Part shown: piece by piece, positions 45,197 through 53,582 of the stretch
How positions within the stretch are numbered: the first letter of the stretch is position 1
Layout of the letters: each line of letters starts with the position of its first letter
Translations under genes and position numbers: made by a program
Assembly: GCF_000020965.1 (NCBI RefSeq)
Contig: NC_011297.1
Coordinates: 186,001-250,000 of the forward strand
Source of the DNA: Dictyoglomus thermophilum H-6-12
GTDB taxonomy: Bacteria; Dictyoglomota; Dictyoglomia; Dictyoglomales; Dictyoglomaceae
DNA length: 64,000 nucleotides
Direction of reading: 5' to 3'
Notes under the pieces: generated by a model
Seen by the model: only the letters and a program-made list of their open reading frames with translations
What the model was told of the DNA's origin: nothing
Databases searched by the model: none

Positions 45197-46912
45197 TTAT
45201 ATCATTGTTACTATATTTACGATTTTTCCATTCTCCAAGTAAACAATTTTATTTATAAAGGTTTCCTTAGGTAAATCCTTAGGAGTAATGATAACACAAG
45301 TTGTATCTTTCATCTTTTCTTTTATAAATTTAAATATCTTTTCTTCTACCCTTGTATCTATTTCAGAGGTTGCCTCGTCAAGTATGAGAATTTCAGGATT
45401 TTTTAATATAGCTCTAAGAAAAGCAATCACCTTCTTTTGTCCTCCCGATATTCTTACTCCTCTTTCTCCTATTATGGTATCAAGCCCATTTGGGAATCCT
45501 TCCATAAAAAAGTGATATAAATCTATCTCTTTTAGGAGATTATTTATCTCATTGTCAGAGATGTTGGGATTTGCATAGGAAATGTTATTTCTAACAGTAT
45601 CATTAAATAAGAAGATGTTTTGGGAAACAATTCCAATTTTTTCTCTTAAAGAGGAAAGCTTTATTTTATCTAAGTCGATACCGTCTATAAAAATTTTTCC
45701 TTCCAAAGGTTTATACATTCTAAGAAGCAGTCGGATTAGAGTAGTTTTTCCACTACCATTAGGACCTACTATTGCGACTTTTTCTCCCACTTTTATATCT
45801 AAGTTTATATTTTCTAAAACTTTATTTTTTCCATCATAGGAAAAGGAAACATTAACAAAAGATATTCCTTCTCTTAACTTATTAATTGTTATTTCGCCTT
45901 CTTCTTCTTTTGCCATCTCCATAATTTCAGTAACTCTTTTTAAAGAGACAAGAGCTGGATAAATAGTAAAATTAAAAGTAGCTAAACTTTGAATAGGACC
46001 ATAAAGTCTCTGCACATAGGATGTGAAAGCAATATAACTTCCTAAAGTAAAGGATCCATTTATTATATCTAAACCTCCTCTCCATAGGATAAGAAGTCCG
46101 CCCAAAGCAATAAGAGTGATATTAAATTCTGAGAATAATGTAAAGATTATACTTTGTAGAATGTTCTTTCTGCTAATTTCTTTAAATCCCTTTTCAATTT
46201 CCATAGCCTCTCTTTCCTCTGTAGCAAAAAGTTTAATTACTTCTGCTCCTGAAATTCTTTCTTCTACTTTCCCCATTAATTTAGCAGAGGATTCTAAAAG
46301 ATCTTTTGTGATATATGTAATTCTTTGAGACAAGGGTTTAAGACCTAGATAATAAAAGGGTAAAATTGAAAGAGCGATTAAGGTTAATTTCCAATTGAGA
46401 TAAAAGAGCATAAAAAGAGCAAAAATAAATTCTCCTAATCTTATTAATTGGCTTACTAATGTAGAAGAGAAGAAGAATCCTAATCCTTCTATTTCTCCAA
46501 TTCTGCTTAAAAGATAGCCTGTTTGAGCTTGATCGTAAAAAGAGAAAGGTAGTTTCAAAATCTTTTTAAATAACTCACTTTTTAAAGTTGCTATAATTTC
46601 TTGGTTTAATTTTGTAAAAAGATATTGGGTAATACCAGAGAATACACTTCTTGCTATGTGAAGAATTGCCATAATAATGACTAAATTAACAAGTAATTTT
46701 GCATTTTTACTTCCTAATAAAACCTTATCGATTACTATCTTTGTTAAATAGGGAACAGGAATTGTAATAAAGGACGAGATTATAAGAAATATACTTGCAA
46801 TTATAAAATTACCAAGATGAATTTTAAAATAAGGTAACAATATTTTAAGTTTTGAGAAGGAAATATCTTCTTTCTTTGGAATAAGGAAATCAAAATCCTC
46901 TTTCATTTTCAT
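45197..46912 (-). CDS. ABC exporter with fused membrane and ATPase domains
   Basis: A 571-residue half-transporter. Six membrane helices (residues about 30-320) precede an ATPase with Walker A 'VAIVGPNGSGKTTLIRLLLR', signature 'ISGGQKKVIAFLRAIL' and Walker B 'ILILDEATSEID'. It resembles MsbA-type and peptide exporters. No N-terminal C39 peptidase domain is present, so it does not itself cut a leader peptide. The switch region has 'TTCVIITPKDLPKE' where a His is expected, which may impair or alter hydrolysis. Last gene of cluster A; a candidate exporter for the Cys-rich peptides. Confidence 0.92.
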   Translation of the reverse strand: MKMKEDFDFLIPKKEDISFSKLKILLPYFKIHLGNFIIASIFLIISSFITIPVPYLTKIVIDKVLLGSKNAKLLVNLVIIMAILHIARSVFSGITQYLFTKLNQEIIATLKSELFKKILKLPFSFYDQAQTGYLLSRIGEIEGLGFFFSSTLVSQLIRLGEFIFALFMLFYLNWKLTLIALSILPFYYLGLKPLSQRITYITKDLLESSAKLMGKVEERISGAEVIKLFATEEREAMEIEKGFKEISRKNILQSIIFTLFSEFNITLIALGGLLILWRGGLDIINGSFTLGSYIAFTSYVQRLYGPIQSLATFNFTIYPALVSLKRVTEIMEMAKEEEGEITINKLREGISFVNVSFSYDGKNKVLENINLDIKVGEKVAIVGPNGSGKTTLIRLLLRMYKPLEGKIFIDGIDLDKIKLSSLREKIGIVSQNIFLFNDTVRNNISYANPNISDNEINNLLKEIDLYHFFMEGFPNGLDTIIGERGVRISGGQKKVIAFLRAILKNPEILILDEATSEIDTRVEEKIFKFIKEKMKDTTCVIITPKDLPKETFINKIVYLENGKIVNIVTMI

Positions 46913-47661
46913 GAACTCCCTTTTTGTAGAATTTTTTCTATACTAGTATTTTTAACAAGATAATAGGAAATAATAAACAATACTAAACCTGCAAGTATGA
47001 AAATTAAGTTTGGTTTTAACAAGAAGTGTATTCTTTCTAATTTATCTGGCTCCATAAAATAAAAGAAAGCGATGAAAAGTATTGAATAAGCATAAGTTAT
47101 CAAAATTCTCGTGGGAATCAGTTTATCTACAAATAACAAGGACAAACATCCAATAAAGCTTAATATTCCAAAGTTGATTATGGGAGCTACAACAATAATA
47201 TGAAAGACATTCTGTAAAGTAATTCTAACAGATACACCCAACAATATTAAATAAAGGAGAAGCCCAAAGAGAGAAGACAGACTCATCACATATATGGCTA
47301 GTGATACATAAATGACCTTTCCCAGCCAAAAATCTACAAGAGTAAGAGGAGTAGAAAGAAGAGGTATTATGTTCTTAGTATAATATTCTGTGATAAATAA
47401 CAAAGTTATATGAAATGTTCCAACAAATATCATTGTACCTATAGGAATGTAATTTATCAATTTACTAACGAAGTTGCTGAAAAATATCTTTGTATTGGGC
47501 GAGTTTGCCATCTCTCTTACTATGTGAGGAATTCTAAATAGATTATCCTCCCCCTTTACTATAGTTGTGTTGAAGACGAACAAAAAGAAAATAGAGTAGA
47601 ATAGAGAGATGTAAAGAAATTTTCTGAATTGCTTCATCTCTTTATATAAAATTCCTAACAT
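46909..47661 (-). CDS. ABC-2 type permease of cluster A
   Basis: A 250-residue membrane protein with six hydrophobic segments. 'PLLSTPLTLVDFWLGKVIYV' is the coupling segment typical of ABC-2 permeases. It pairs with the separate ATPase at 47662, one base away, and overlaps the next exporter gene by four bases. In bacteriocin loci such pairs often give self-immunity by pumping the product out. Confidence 0.85.
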   Translation of the reverse strand: MLGILYKEMKQFRKFLYISLFYSIFFLFVFNTTIVKGEDNLFRIPHIVREMANSPNTKIFFSNFVSKLINYIPIGTMIFVGTFHITLLFITEYYTKNIIPLLSTPLTLVDFWLGKVIYVSLAIYVMSLSSLFGLLLYLILLGVSVRITLQNVFHIIVVAPIINFGILSFIGCLSLLFVDKLIPTRILITYAYSILFIAFFYFMEPDKLERIHFLLKPNLIFILAGLVLFIISYYLVKNTSIEKILQKGSS

Positions 47662-48591
47662 TTATTTTTCCTCCTTTACTATAGATAGGTATATATCTTC
47701 AAGAGAGTTTTTAATCTCATTGATTTTCCATACTTTTATGTTATTTTGTGTAAACCATAATAATAGATCTGGTAATTTGTCTTTATTTTCCAAAGAAACA
47801 ATTATCTTACCTTCCTCTTCTTTTACATTTTGAACAAAAGGCAGGTTTCTTAATGGTACTTCTACTTCTTGCAAGGGTTTATCTATGGAGATTTCTACTT
47901 CTTTTCTATCAAAGGCTCTTTGCAATTCAGAAAGAGTCCCACAGGCTACAATTTCTCCTTTATTTATTATTCCAATTCTAGTACATATTTGGGATATTTC
48001 GTAGAGATTATGGGACGTTATAAAAATAGTAACATTTTTATTATTAGCAAGATTGACTAAGAAATCTCTTATAAATTTTTGTCCTTCCACATCTAAACCT
48101 GTAGTTGGCTCATCTAAAAGAAGAAGTTCTGGCTCATGAAGAAGTGATCTTGCTAAGCATAATCTCTGCCTCATACCTGTTGAATAATTTTTAACCTTTT
48201 CTTTTTCTCTACCAGAAAGTCCTACAAGTTCTATTAATTCTTTTATTCTATTTTCTCTTATCTTTTTGGGCACTTTGTATAAAATAGAGTAAAATTCTAA
48301 GTTTTCATATCCAGTGAGATTTTCATATAACCCTCTTTCTTCAAGCATGAAACCTATTCTTCCTTTAATCTTATCCAATTCACTAATGTCGTAGCCAAAT
48401 ACTTTTACTTCTCCGTCATTGGGTTTTAACAGTCCAAGAAGTATTCTTATAGTGGTAGTTTTTCCAGCACCATTAGGACCTATATACCCAAAAATCTCTC
48501 CTTTTTTAACCTGAAAACTCGCTTTGTTCAAAGCCAAAGTTTTTTCGTATTTCTTTACCACATTATTAAAGGAAATGACAAAATCTCCCAA
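47662..48591 (-). CDS. ABC transporter ATPase of cluster A
   Basis: A 309-residue ATPase with Walker A '[20 protein letters not shown]', signature 'YSTGMRQRLCLARSLL', Walker B 'LLLLDEPTTGLD' and switch His in 'ITSHN'. The C-terminal 90 residues form the extension seen in NatA/CcmA drug and bacteriocin-immunity ATPases. It partners the permease at 46909. It follows the interrupted maturase by four bases, so it depends on reinitiation or readthrough upstream. Confidence 0.93.
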   Translation of the reverse strand: MGDFVISFNNVVKKYEKTLALNKASFQVKKGEIFGYIGPNGAGKTTTIRILLGLLKPNDGEVKVFGYDISELDKIKGRIGFMLEERGLYENLTGYENLEFYSILYKVPKKIRENRIKELIELVGLSGREKEKVKNYSTGMRQRLCLARSLLHEPELLLLDEPTTGLDVEGQKFIRDFLVNLANNKNVTIFITSHNLYEISQICTRIGIINKGEIVACGTLSELQRAFDRKEVEISIDKPLQEVEVPLRNLPFVQNVKEEEGKIIVSLENKDKLPDLLLWFTQNNIKVWKINEIKNSLEDIYLSIVKEEK

Positions 48592-48595
48592 AGCT

Positions 48596-49849
48596 TCACC
48601 CCCATATTCCTTCCAATGGATTATACTTACAAAATTTCACTTCACCTAGGCTACTCCCTTTTAGTAATTCGAAGGCTCTACAATCTAGACAAGCATATCT
48701 AAATTCGCAATACTTACATGGATAAAGCTTCTCTTTGGATAGTTCGTAAAATCTGTCAATTGTTCCCTTTATGAAAAGATCTGGTATTTTACTTTCTTTA
48801 ACGCTTCCCAATACTAAATTTCTAAGCATTGGGCAAAGGAGATATTTACCTTCAAGGGTAATTGTTATTTTCCCTTTAAGACAAGGATTGTAAATTTTTC
48901 GTAATTCAAAGTCAGAGACAAATACTGGTAGAATGTCATTTTTTTCAATGTAGTGATCAAACATATAGCTTTCAGAAATATTTTGTTTATTAATATTTAG
49001 GTCTGTAGTCATGTTTTCTATTATTATATTTTTTTGTTTATAAGATTCTAAATCGCAAAATCGAAAATTGATATAAAATTGAATATCTTCTTCTTTTAGT
49101 TTTCTTAAATTATTTAAAAGAAAAGCAAAACTCTTTTGAGAGATAGTATTATAGAGGGATTATGGCAAAAAAATGCTAATGATAGGTTTTAAATTGTAAT
49201 GCTTTATTAAATTTCTACTTTTTTTCGTAGCTATATTTATTCCATGAGTTAGAATAAAAATATTTTCAAAATTGAATTTGTCTAAATTTCTACAAAAATT
49301 GACTAAAGATGTGATTTCTAAAAATGGGTCACCTCCTAAAATTACTAATGTCTTACATCTCAAATTATTTACTTCCTGTAGTATTTCTAACCATAATTCT
49401 TCACTAATTCTTTTTTTGTAGCTTATTTGAGTACATCCCAAACAACCGAATTTTATAGGATAATTTTTACAAAAATAACAAGAAAAATCACATGTACTAC
49501 TCACTTCTATAAAGGCAATATCTAAATTAGGAGCAGGTTTGTTAAATAGATGTTTCTGCATAAAAAGAGGAAAGCCTAAACTTAATTTATCTATATAAGC
49601 TTTATTTTCATATTTTCTTATTATTCCGTTTTGCTTTAGAACTCTCACAAATTCCATAATTTCGGTCTTAGATAGTCCATTTATTATATTTAGTATCTCC
49701 TCAAAGGGCATTTTGTCTAAAAGTTCTATAATTCTTGTTCTTTCTTCACAAAGATGAATAATTTCCCCCTGAAGGGTATTATATAATGCACTTTTTTTTC
49801 TTCCTTTAACAAAATAGATTTCTGGAGATAGTCTATAATATGTGCTCAT
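48596..49849 (-). pseudogene. Radical SAM/SPASM peptide maturase 2 of cluster A, one in-frame TAA
   Basis: Two frames, 49849-49160 and 49012-48596, are in the same phase. The 49 codons between them are open except for a single TAA at 49162-49160 ('SIFLP stop SLYNTISQKS'). Read through it, a 418-residue protein results: an N-terminal PqqD-like peptide-binding domain (residues 1-85), the radical SAM site C120-xxx-C124-xx-C127, and a C-terminal SPASM cysteine set ('CKYCEFRYACLDC'). A TAA from CAA is the simplest lesion. It may be a recent pseudogene, a sequencing error, or programmed readthrough. Confidence 0.8.
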
Positions 49850-51245
49850 AATTCCTCCTCTTGTTTTTGGTATTTAAATGAAACAGTTTTTCTTCGAATG
49901 AAGGATCACTTTCTAATAGAGAGTATAATTCAGAGAAATCTGACAAAGTTTGTTTTATTAATAATTCGCATATATTCTCTGGATCTTTTGAAAATCTATT
50001 ATTAGTCATAAAAGTAGCAAAACACATAGTGCATAAACGTGATATTGGGCATTTTTTGCATTCATAGGTTATTTCTTCTTTGTATTTATTAAGTACCTGA
50101 ATTATTTTCTTATAATTTAGGCCTTCTTCTATATTACCAATTGGAAAAGAATAGTTTACTTTCTCACAAATGTGAAAATTCCCGTCGGTGTCGATAAAAA
50201 TTTTTACACCTGGGACACAACTTCCATGTAAGAAATTAAAAACACCTTTTGATTTTGTTATTTTTTCCCGAATTAAGAGAGTTCTATAATTTGATCCAAA
50301 AAAAATATCTAAAAACGCACTTGTTTTTTTCTTCTTTTTAATTTGTTCAAAATAAACATCCTTCAATTTTTGAATTTGACATTGATGGTTTAAAAAGTCC
50401 TCTTTGGTAAAAATTTGGTAATATTTAGAAAAGTAAGGAGCTGCGGCATTTACTCTTACTAAAGGAGGTAAATTTTTATTCGTACTAAAGAATTCTTCTA
50501 GTTTAAATAAGTCTGTTTTCCAGTCATAACAACAAATTAATGATATATTTTCATAAAAATATCGTGGATAATGAAATCGTATGTATTCAAGATTTTGTAG
50601 TATTTTATCAAATGTTTTTTGGCCTTTTATTGTTGTTCTATTTCTATCATGATTTTCTTTATATCCATCTAGGCTTACAGCAATATAAAAATCATTATCG
50701 ATTAAAAAATCTACGATATCCTTAGTCAACAAATACCCATTAGTAGTTATATTATATAAAACATTAATATTAGGGAACTTTTTTCTGATATAAGTAACTA
50801 TGCTTTTTATTAAATCAAAATTTAGTAAGGGCTCTCCCCCATAAAAAGTAACACAAGGTTTCCTATATGGATTATACTTTAATACTTGAAAAATATTATT
50901 GAAATAATAATCTACAGCCTTTTTGGCAATATCAAAATTCATATTTTTTCTATTAAAAATTGGAGCATAATCGTACATGCCTGAATAATAATAACAGTAT
51001 TTACATCTAAAATTACAATTTTCAGTAACACTTAAAATAAGTTGAGTAAAACCCTCATATAAAAGAAAATGTTGTATGTCTACTTCTCTTAATACAGGTT
51101 TTTCTTTCATATTATTATGTTTAAGCAAATTTATTATTTCTTTTAGTTTATCAATATCTTTTTTGGGAAATGTCAATCCTGTATCATCATTATAAATATA
51201 AGTAGTATTTTCTGTAGAAAACTCTATTATTTTAATATTATCCAA
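49833..51245 (-). CDS. Radical SAM/SPASM peptide maturase 1 of cluster A
   Basis: A 470-residue protein with the [4Fe-4S]-SAM motif C77-xxx-C81-xx-C84 ('CNFRCKYCYYY'), 'FYGGEPLLNFDLI' and a SPASM domain whose cysteines include 'CEK' and 'CKKCPISRLCTMCFA' near residues 370-420. SPASM maturases bind auxiliary clusters and introduce thioether or other cross-links into precursor peptides. The N-terminal 60 residues probably bind the leader. The end overlaps maturase 2 by 17 bases. Its likely substrates are the two Cys-rich peptides directly upstream. Confidence 0.9.
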   Translation of the reverse strand: MDNIKIIEFSTENTTYIYNDDTGLTFPKKDIDKLKEIINLLKHNNMKEKPVLREVDIQHFLLYEGFTQLILSVTENCNFRCKYCYYYSGMYDYAPIFNRKNMNFDIAKKAVDYYFNNIFQVLKYNPYRKPCVTFYGGEPLLNFDLIKSIVTYIRKKFPNINVLYNITTNGYLLTKDIVDFLIDNDFYIAVSLDGYKENHDRNRTTIKGQKTFDKILQNLEYIRFHYPRYFYENISLICCYDWKTDLFKLEEFFSTNKNLPPLVRVNAAAPYFSKYYQIFTKEDFLNHQCQIQKLKDVYFEQIKKKKKTSAFLDIFFGSNYRTLLIREKITKSKGVFNFLHGSCVPGVKIFIDTDGNFHICEKVNYSFPIGNIEEGLNYKKIIQVLNKYKEEITYECKKCPISRLCTMCFATFMTNNRFSKDPENICELLIKQTLSDFSELYSLLESDPSFEEKLFHLNTKNKRRNYEHIL

Positions 51246-51269
51246 ATTCTTACCCCTCCTCTTTAAGTG

Positions 51270-51297
51270 AAGGGGGCGTCCTTAAAGACGCCCCCTC
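51270..51297 (-). terminator. Hairpin between precursor peptide and maturase, cluster A
   Basis: Stem GGGGGCGTC / GACGCCCCC without a long T-run, just after the stop of the second precursor. It probably acts as a partial terminator or RNA-stabilising hairpin, giving more precursor than enzyme. Cluster B has an equivalent at 54948. Confidence 0.75.
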
Positions 51298-51302
51298 ATA
51301 AA

Positions 51303-51488
51303 TTAACTTTTAACTGCCCACGCGGTAGCAGCGTTAGCAGCGAGTCTGCTACCTATAAGATCAGTTACAGGAGAAGTAGCATCCATCATACAAATAGCGG
51401 CACAACCCCCGGCGCATCCCCCTGCGCAACCCAAAAAGCACACCCATCCTTTGTCTGTACCTTCTTTTCTGGACGCTAAAATTTCCAT
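51303..51488 (-). CDS. Cys-rich precursor peptide A2 (five Cys, spacing four)
   Basis: A 61-residue peptide. Cysteines at positions 17, 21, 25, 29 and 33 form CxxxCxxxCxxxCxxxC, embedded in Gly and Ala ('CFLGCAGGCAGGCAAIC'). The leader is short and charged; the part after the Cys block is Ala-rich ('DLIGSRLAANAATAWAVKS'). GTG 51494 is in frame, but ATG 51488 fits GGAGG better. Adjacent radical SAM/SPASM genes make it a probable RiPP precursor, perhaps with sactionine- or ranthionine-type cross-links. Peptide A1 has cysteines at the same five positions. Confidence 0.75.
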   Translation of the reverse strand: MEILASRKEGTDKGWVCFLGCAGGCAGGCAAICMMDATSPVTDLIGSRLAANAATAWAVKS

Positions 51489-51516
51489 ATCCACACCTCC
51501 TATATTTTAAAATTTG

Positions 51517-51705
51517 CTAAAGTACTTTTGCTTTACCATAAGCAGCGTAGCTTCCACGTGTTCCTGCTACAACATCCATTAGTGGTATACCAGGAGTATC
51601 CACATAACATCCTGCAGCACATATAGCTCCGCATCCTAAACCACAAACGAAAGGACACCATTTACTCGCGAGTGATACCTCTTCTTTTTTTACTATGTAT
51701 TCCAT
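51517..51705 (-). CDS. Cys-rich precursor peptide A1 (five Cys, spacing four)
   Basis: A 62-residue peptide with cysteines at 17, 21, 25, 29 and 33 ('CPFVCGLGCGAICAAGC'), the same spacing and positions as peptide A2 although most other residues differ. Trp16 precedes the block, and 'YVDTPGIPLMDVVAGTRGSY' follows, parallel to 'MMDATSPVTDLIGSRL' in A2. GGAGGTG is well placed before the ATG. The two peptides could act as a pair, as in two-component bacteriocins, or be alternative products. First precursor gene of cluster A. Confidence 0.75.
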   Translation of the reverse strand: MEYIVKKEEVSLASKWCPFVCGLGCGAICAAGCYVDTPGIPLMDVVAGTRGSYAAYGKAKVL

Positions 51706-51732
51706 ATTTCACACCTCCTAAAAATAATTTTA

Positions 51733-51860
51733 CTAGACTAAAATAAATGAAAATGTTATTAGATTTGATACCAAATTTAAATTCTTCCGTAGCATCTTAG
51801 AGTCTTTTTCTTGTTATCCTCTTCTAAAGGATCCTCATATGTAATTCTCATAGTGAACAT
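51733..51860 (-). pseudogene. Small membrane peptide relic at head of cluster A
   Basis: ATG 51860 reads 'MFTMRITYEDPLEEDNKKK'; with one extra A in the A-run the frame would go on 'DSKMLRKNLNLVSNL' to 51733. The parts match the small gene at 55340-55144 and the relic at 61107-60881. The N-terminal hydrophobic segment is missing. It sits between the 40-bp motif and precursor A1. Confidence 0.5.
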
Positions 51861-51894
51861 GAGCCTCACATATTCCCCTTAAGCTTTCTATTTT

Positions 51895-52022
51895 CACTTT
51901 ACCTTTTTGCATATGACTTTCAACTTTACCCTACTTAGGAACGCTGATGAAATCTTTATTTTAATAGGGCAAATTTTTTTTATTTTTAAATTTTTTGAAG
52001 ATAAAACGTTTTACTAAAAAAA
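51895..52022. repeat. Truncated copy of control module, M3
   Basis: The 40-bp motif at 51901-51940 and the following AT-rich block up to the CGTTTTACTAAAAA stretch match 43031-43150. The match ends before the regulator promoter, and no regulator gene follows. The motif can still serve the minus-strand cluster A. Confidence 0.8.
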
Positions 52023-52068
52023 ATAACTTGAAAATAAGGAAATATCTGTTAATATTGAGGGGTAAATT

Positions 52069-52149
52069 AATCGCCTCTATAAACTCAATAAAATCTTTTA
52101 TATCATGTTTGGCATATTCATAAACTTTTTGGTCCTCAAGAATAAACAA
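52069..52149 (-). pseudogene. C-terminal relic of HepT-like gene
   Basis: 'LEDQKVYEYAKHDIKDFIEF' followed by 'IEAI' matches the C-terminal helix of DUF86/HepT proteins and the relic at 44741 ('YEYAKKDIKDFTDFIEAI'). Nothing else of the gene remains. It marks where the regulator gene was deleted from module M3. Confidence 0.6.
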
Positions 52150-52179
52150 AAAAGGGAACTTAAATAAAACAGAACAACT

Positions 52180-52872
52180 TTATGGAATTGTCAAAACTAC
52201 GGTCTCATTATTAATTCTTTTTCCAAACACAAAAGAGACTAAAATTAAAATTATCCCTAATAAAGCTAAACCCAGAAAGATAAAACTATCATATTTCGCA
52301 TTCAATGGAATTTTCTGCATTATATAATTCCATCCAAATATGATTGAAAATCCAATTATCCACAGCAAGTTATTAATTAAGTTTACCTTTCTTATCCTCA
52401 AAACAAGAGTACACATCATACTCGCAAGTCCTATGTTAAAAATAGAAATAATACCTAATATCTTTATTAAATCAAAAAAATTAATAGATTTTTTAAGAAG
52501 CAAAAAAAGAATAAAATTAGCTATAAATACACAGAAAATTAATATAAACTCAGTTATTATCCATAGAGATATTATAGAACCAAAAAGATAAGACCTAACC
52601 CCAACCCCATTAGATAGTAAAAACTCTATCCTACCTGTAATTTTTTCATAAACTATAAGATCTGAAAGAATCATACTCGTTGTAAAAGCTAATATAGAAG
52701 ATCCCATAAGCAAAAGTATTCTTGAAAATATGAAATAAGATACATTAAAGGGCATATCCTTCAAAAGTGCAAAAAGAGTATAACTCACAACTCCTGTAAG
52801 GAAAATAACTTGAAAATAAAAAGTACTATTTTTAAACACATTTTGTAAATTATATTTGATAATTTTACCCAT
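52180..52872 (-). CDS. ABC-2 type permease of cluster B
   Basis: A 230-residue membrane protein with six hydrophobic segments. 'EKITGRIEFLLSNGVGVRSY' is the amphipathic coupling segment of ABC-2 permeases. It lies two bases after the ATPase gene and is the last gene of cluster B. It probably exports, or gives immunity to, the peptide made by this cluster. Confidence 0.82.
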   Translation of the reverse strand: MGKIIKYNLQNVFKNSTFYFQVIFLTGVVSYTLFALLKDMPFNVSYFIFSRILLLMGSSILAFTTSMILSDLIVYEKITGRIEFLLSNGVGVRSYLFGSIISLWIITEFILIFCVFIANFILFLLLKKSINFFDLIKILGIISIFNIGLASMMCTLVLRIRKVNLINNLLWIIGFSIIFGWNYIMQKIPLNAKYDSFIFLGLALLGIILILVSFVFGKRINNETVVLTIP

Positions 52873-52874
52873 TT

Positions 52875-53582
52875 TTAACCTCCCCCTATTACATCAAGAA
52901 ATAATTCCTCAAGATCTCTATATTTTCCAAGAATTTCACTCTTCATATCATCTACTAATATCTTTCCCTCTTTTATAAGAATCACTCTATGAGCAAGTTT
53001 TTCTAGCTCTCCCAAATCATGAGAGGTCAATATTACGCTTTTTCCTTTCTGATTTAAATCAAGAATTAATTCTCTCATATTTTTTCGAGAAATAGGATCA
53101 AGCCCACTCATAGGTTCATCCAAAACTAAGAGATCTGGATTTTTCAAAAGAGCTAAAAGAAAACTTAGTTTTCTTTTTGTCCCTTTAGAATAAGTATAGA
53201 CCTTTTGAGACAGAAAATCTAAAATTCCTAACTTCTCTGCATAAACTTCAATATCATTTTTTTCTACTCCTCTTCCAAGAAGTTCAGCATATATCTTTAT
53301 ATTCTCCCATCCTGAATACTTTTCCCATAAAAGATCTTTCTCAAGCATTACAGAGATGATTAAATTATTAACCTTTTCTATATTCCCAGAAGTAACATTG
53401 AATATCCCTGTTAAACAGCGAAGAATAGTAGTCTTTCCTGCTCCATTTGGACCCAAAAGTGCTGTAATCTCTCCTCTTACTATATCAAAGGAAATATTTT
53501 TTAAAATTTTCTTTCCATTTATTTCTTTTGAAAGATTTCTAATAGAAATGAGTTTTTCAGAAATTCTTTTCTCCATACACAT
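52875..53582 (-). CDS. ABC transporter ATPase of cluster B
   Basis: A 235-residue ATPase with Walker A '[20 protein letters not shown]', signature 'YSKGTKRKLSFLLALL', Walker B 'LLVLDEPMSGLD' and switch His in 'LTSHDLGE'. It partners the permease at 52180. ATG 53582 or 53576 is possible; both lie inside the end of the maturase gene, an overlap of about 60 bases that couples their translation. Confidence 0.92.
   Translation of the reverse strand: MCMEKRISEKLISIRNLSKEINGKKILKNISFDIVRGEITALLGPNGAGKTTILRCLTGIFNVTSGNIEKVNNLIISVMLEKDLLWEKYSGWENIKIYAELLGRGVEKNDIEVYAEKLGILDFLSQKVYTYSKGTKRKLSFLLALLKNPDLLVLDEPMSGLDPISRKNMRELILDLNQKGKSVILTSHDLGELEKLAHRVILIKEGKILVDDMKSEILGKYRDLEELFLDVIGGG

Noticed and set aside
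51303-51494. Peptide A2 as a plain metal-binding ferredoxin-like peptide
   Set aside because: Strict CxxxC spacing, flanking Gly/Ala and adjacent SPASM maturases fit a RiPP precursor better; not fully excluded.
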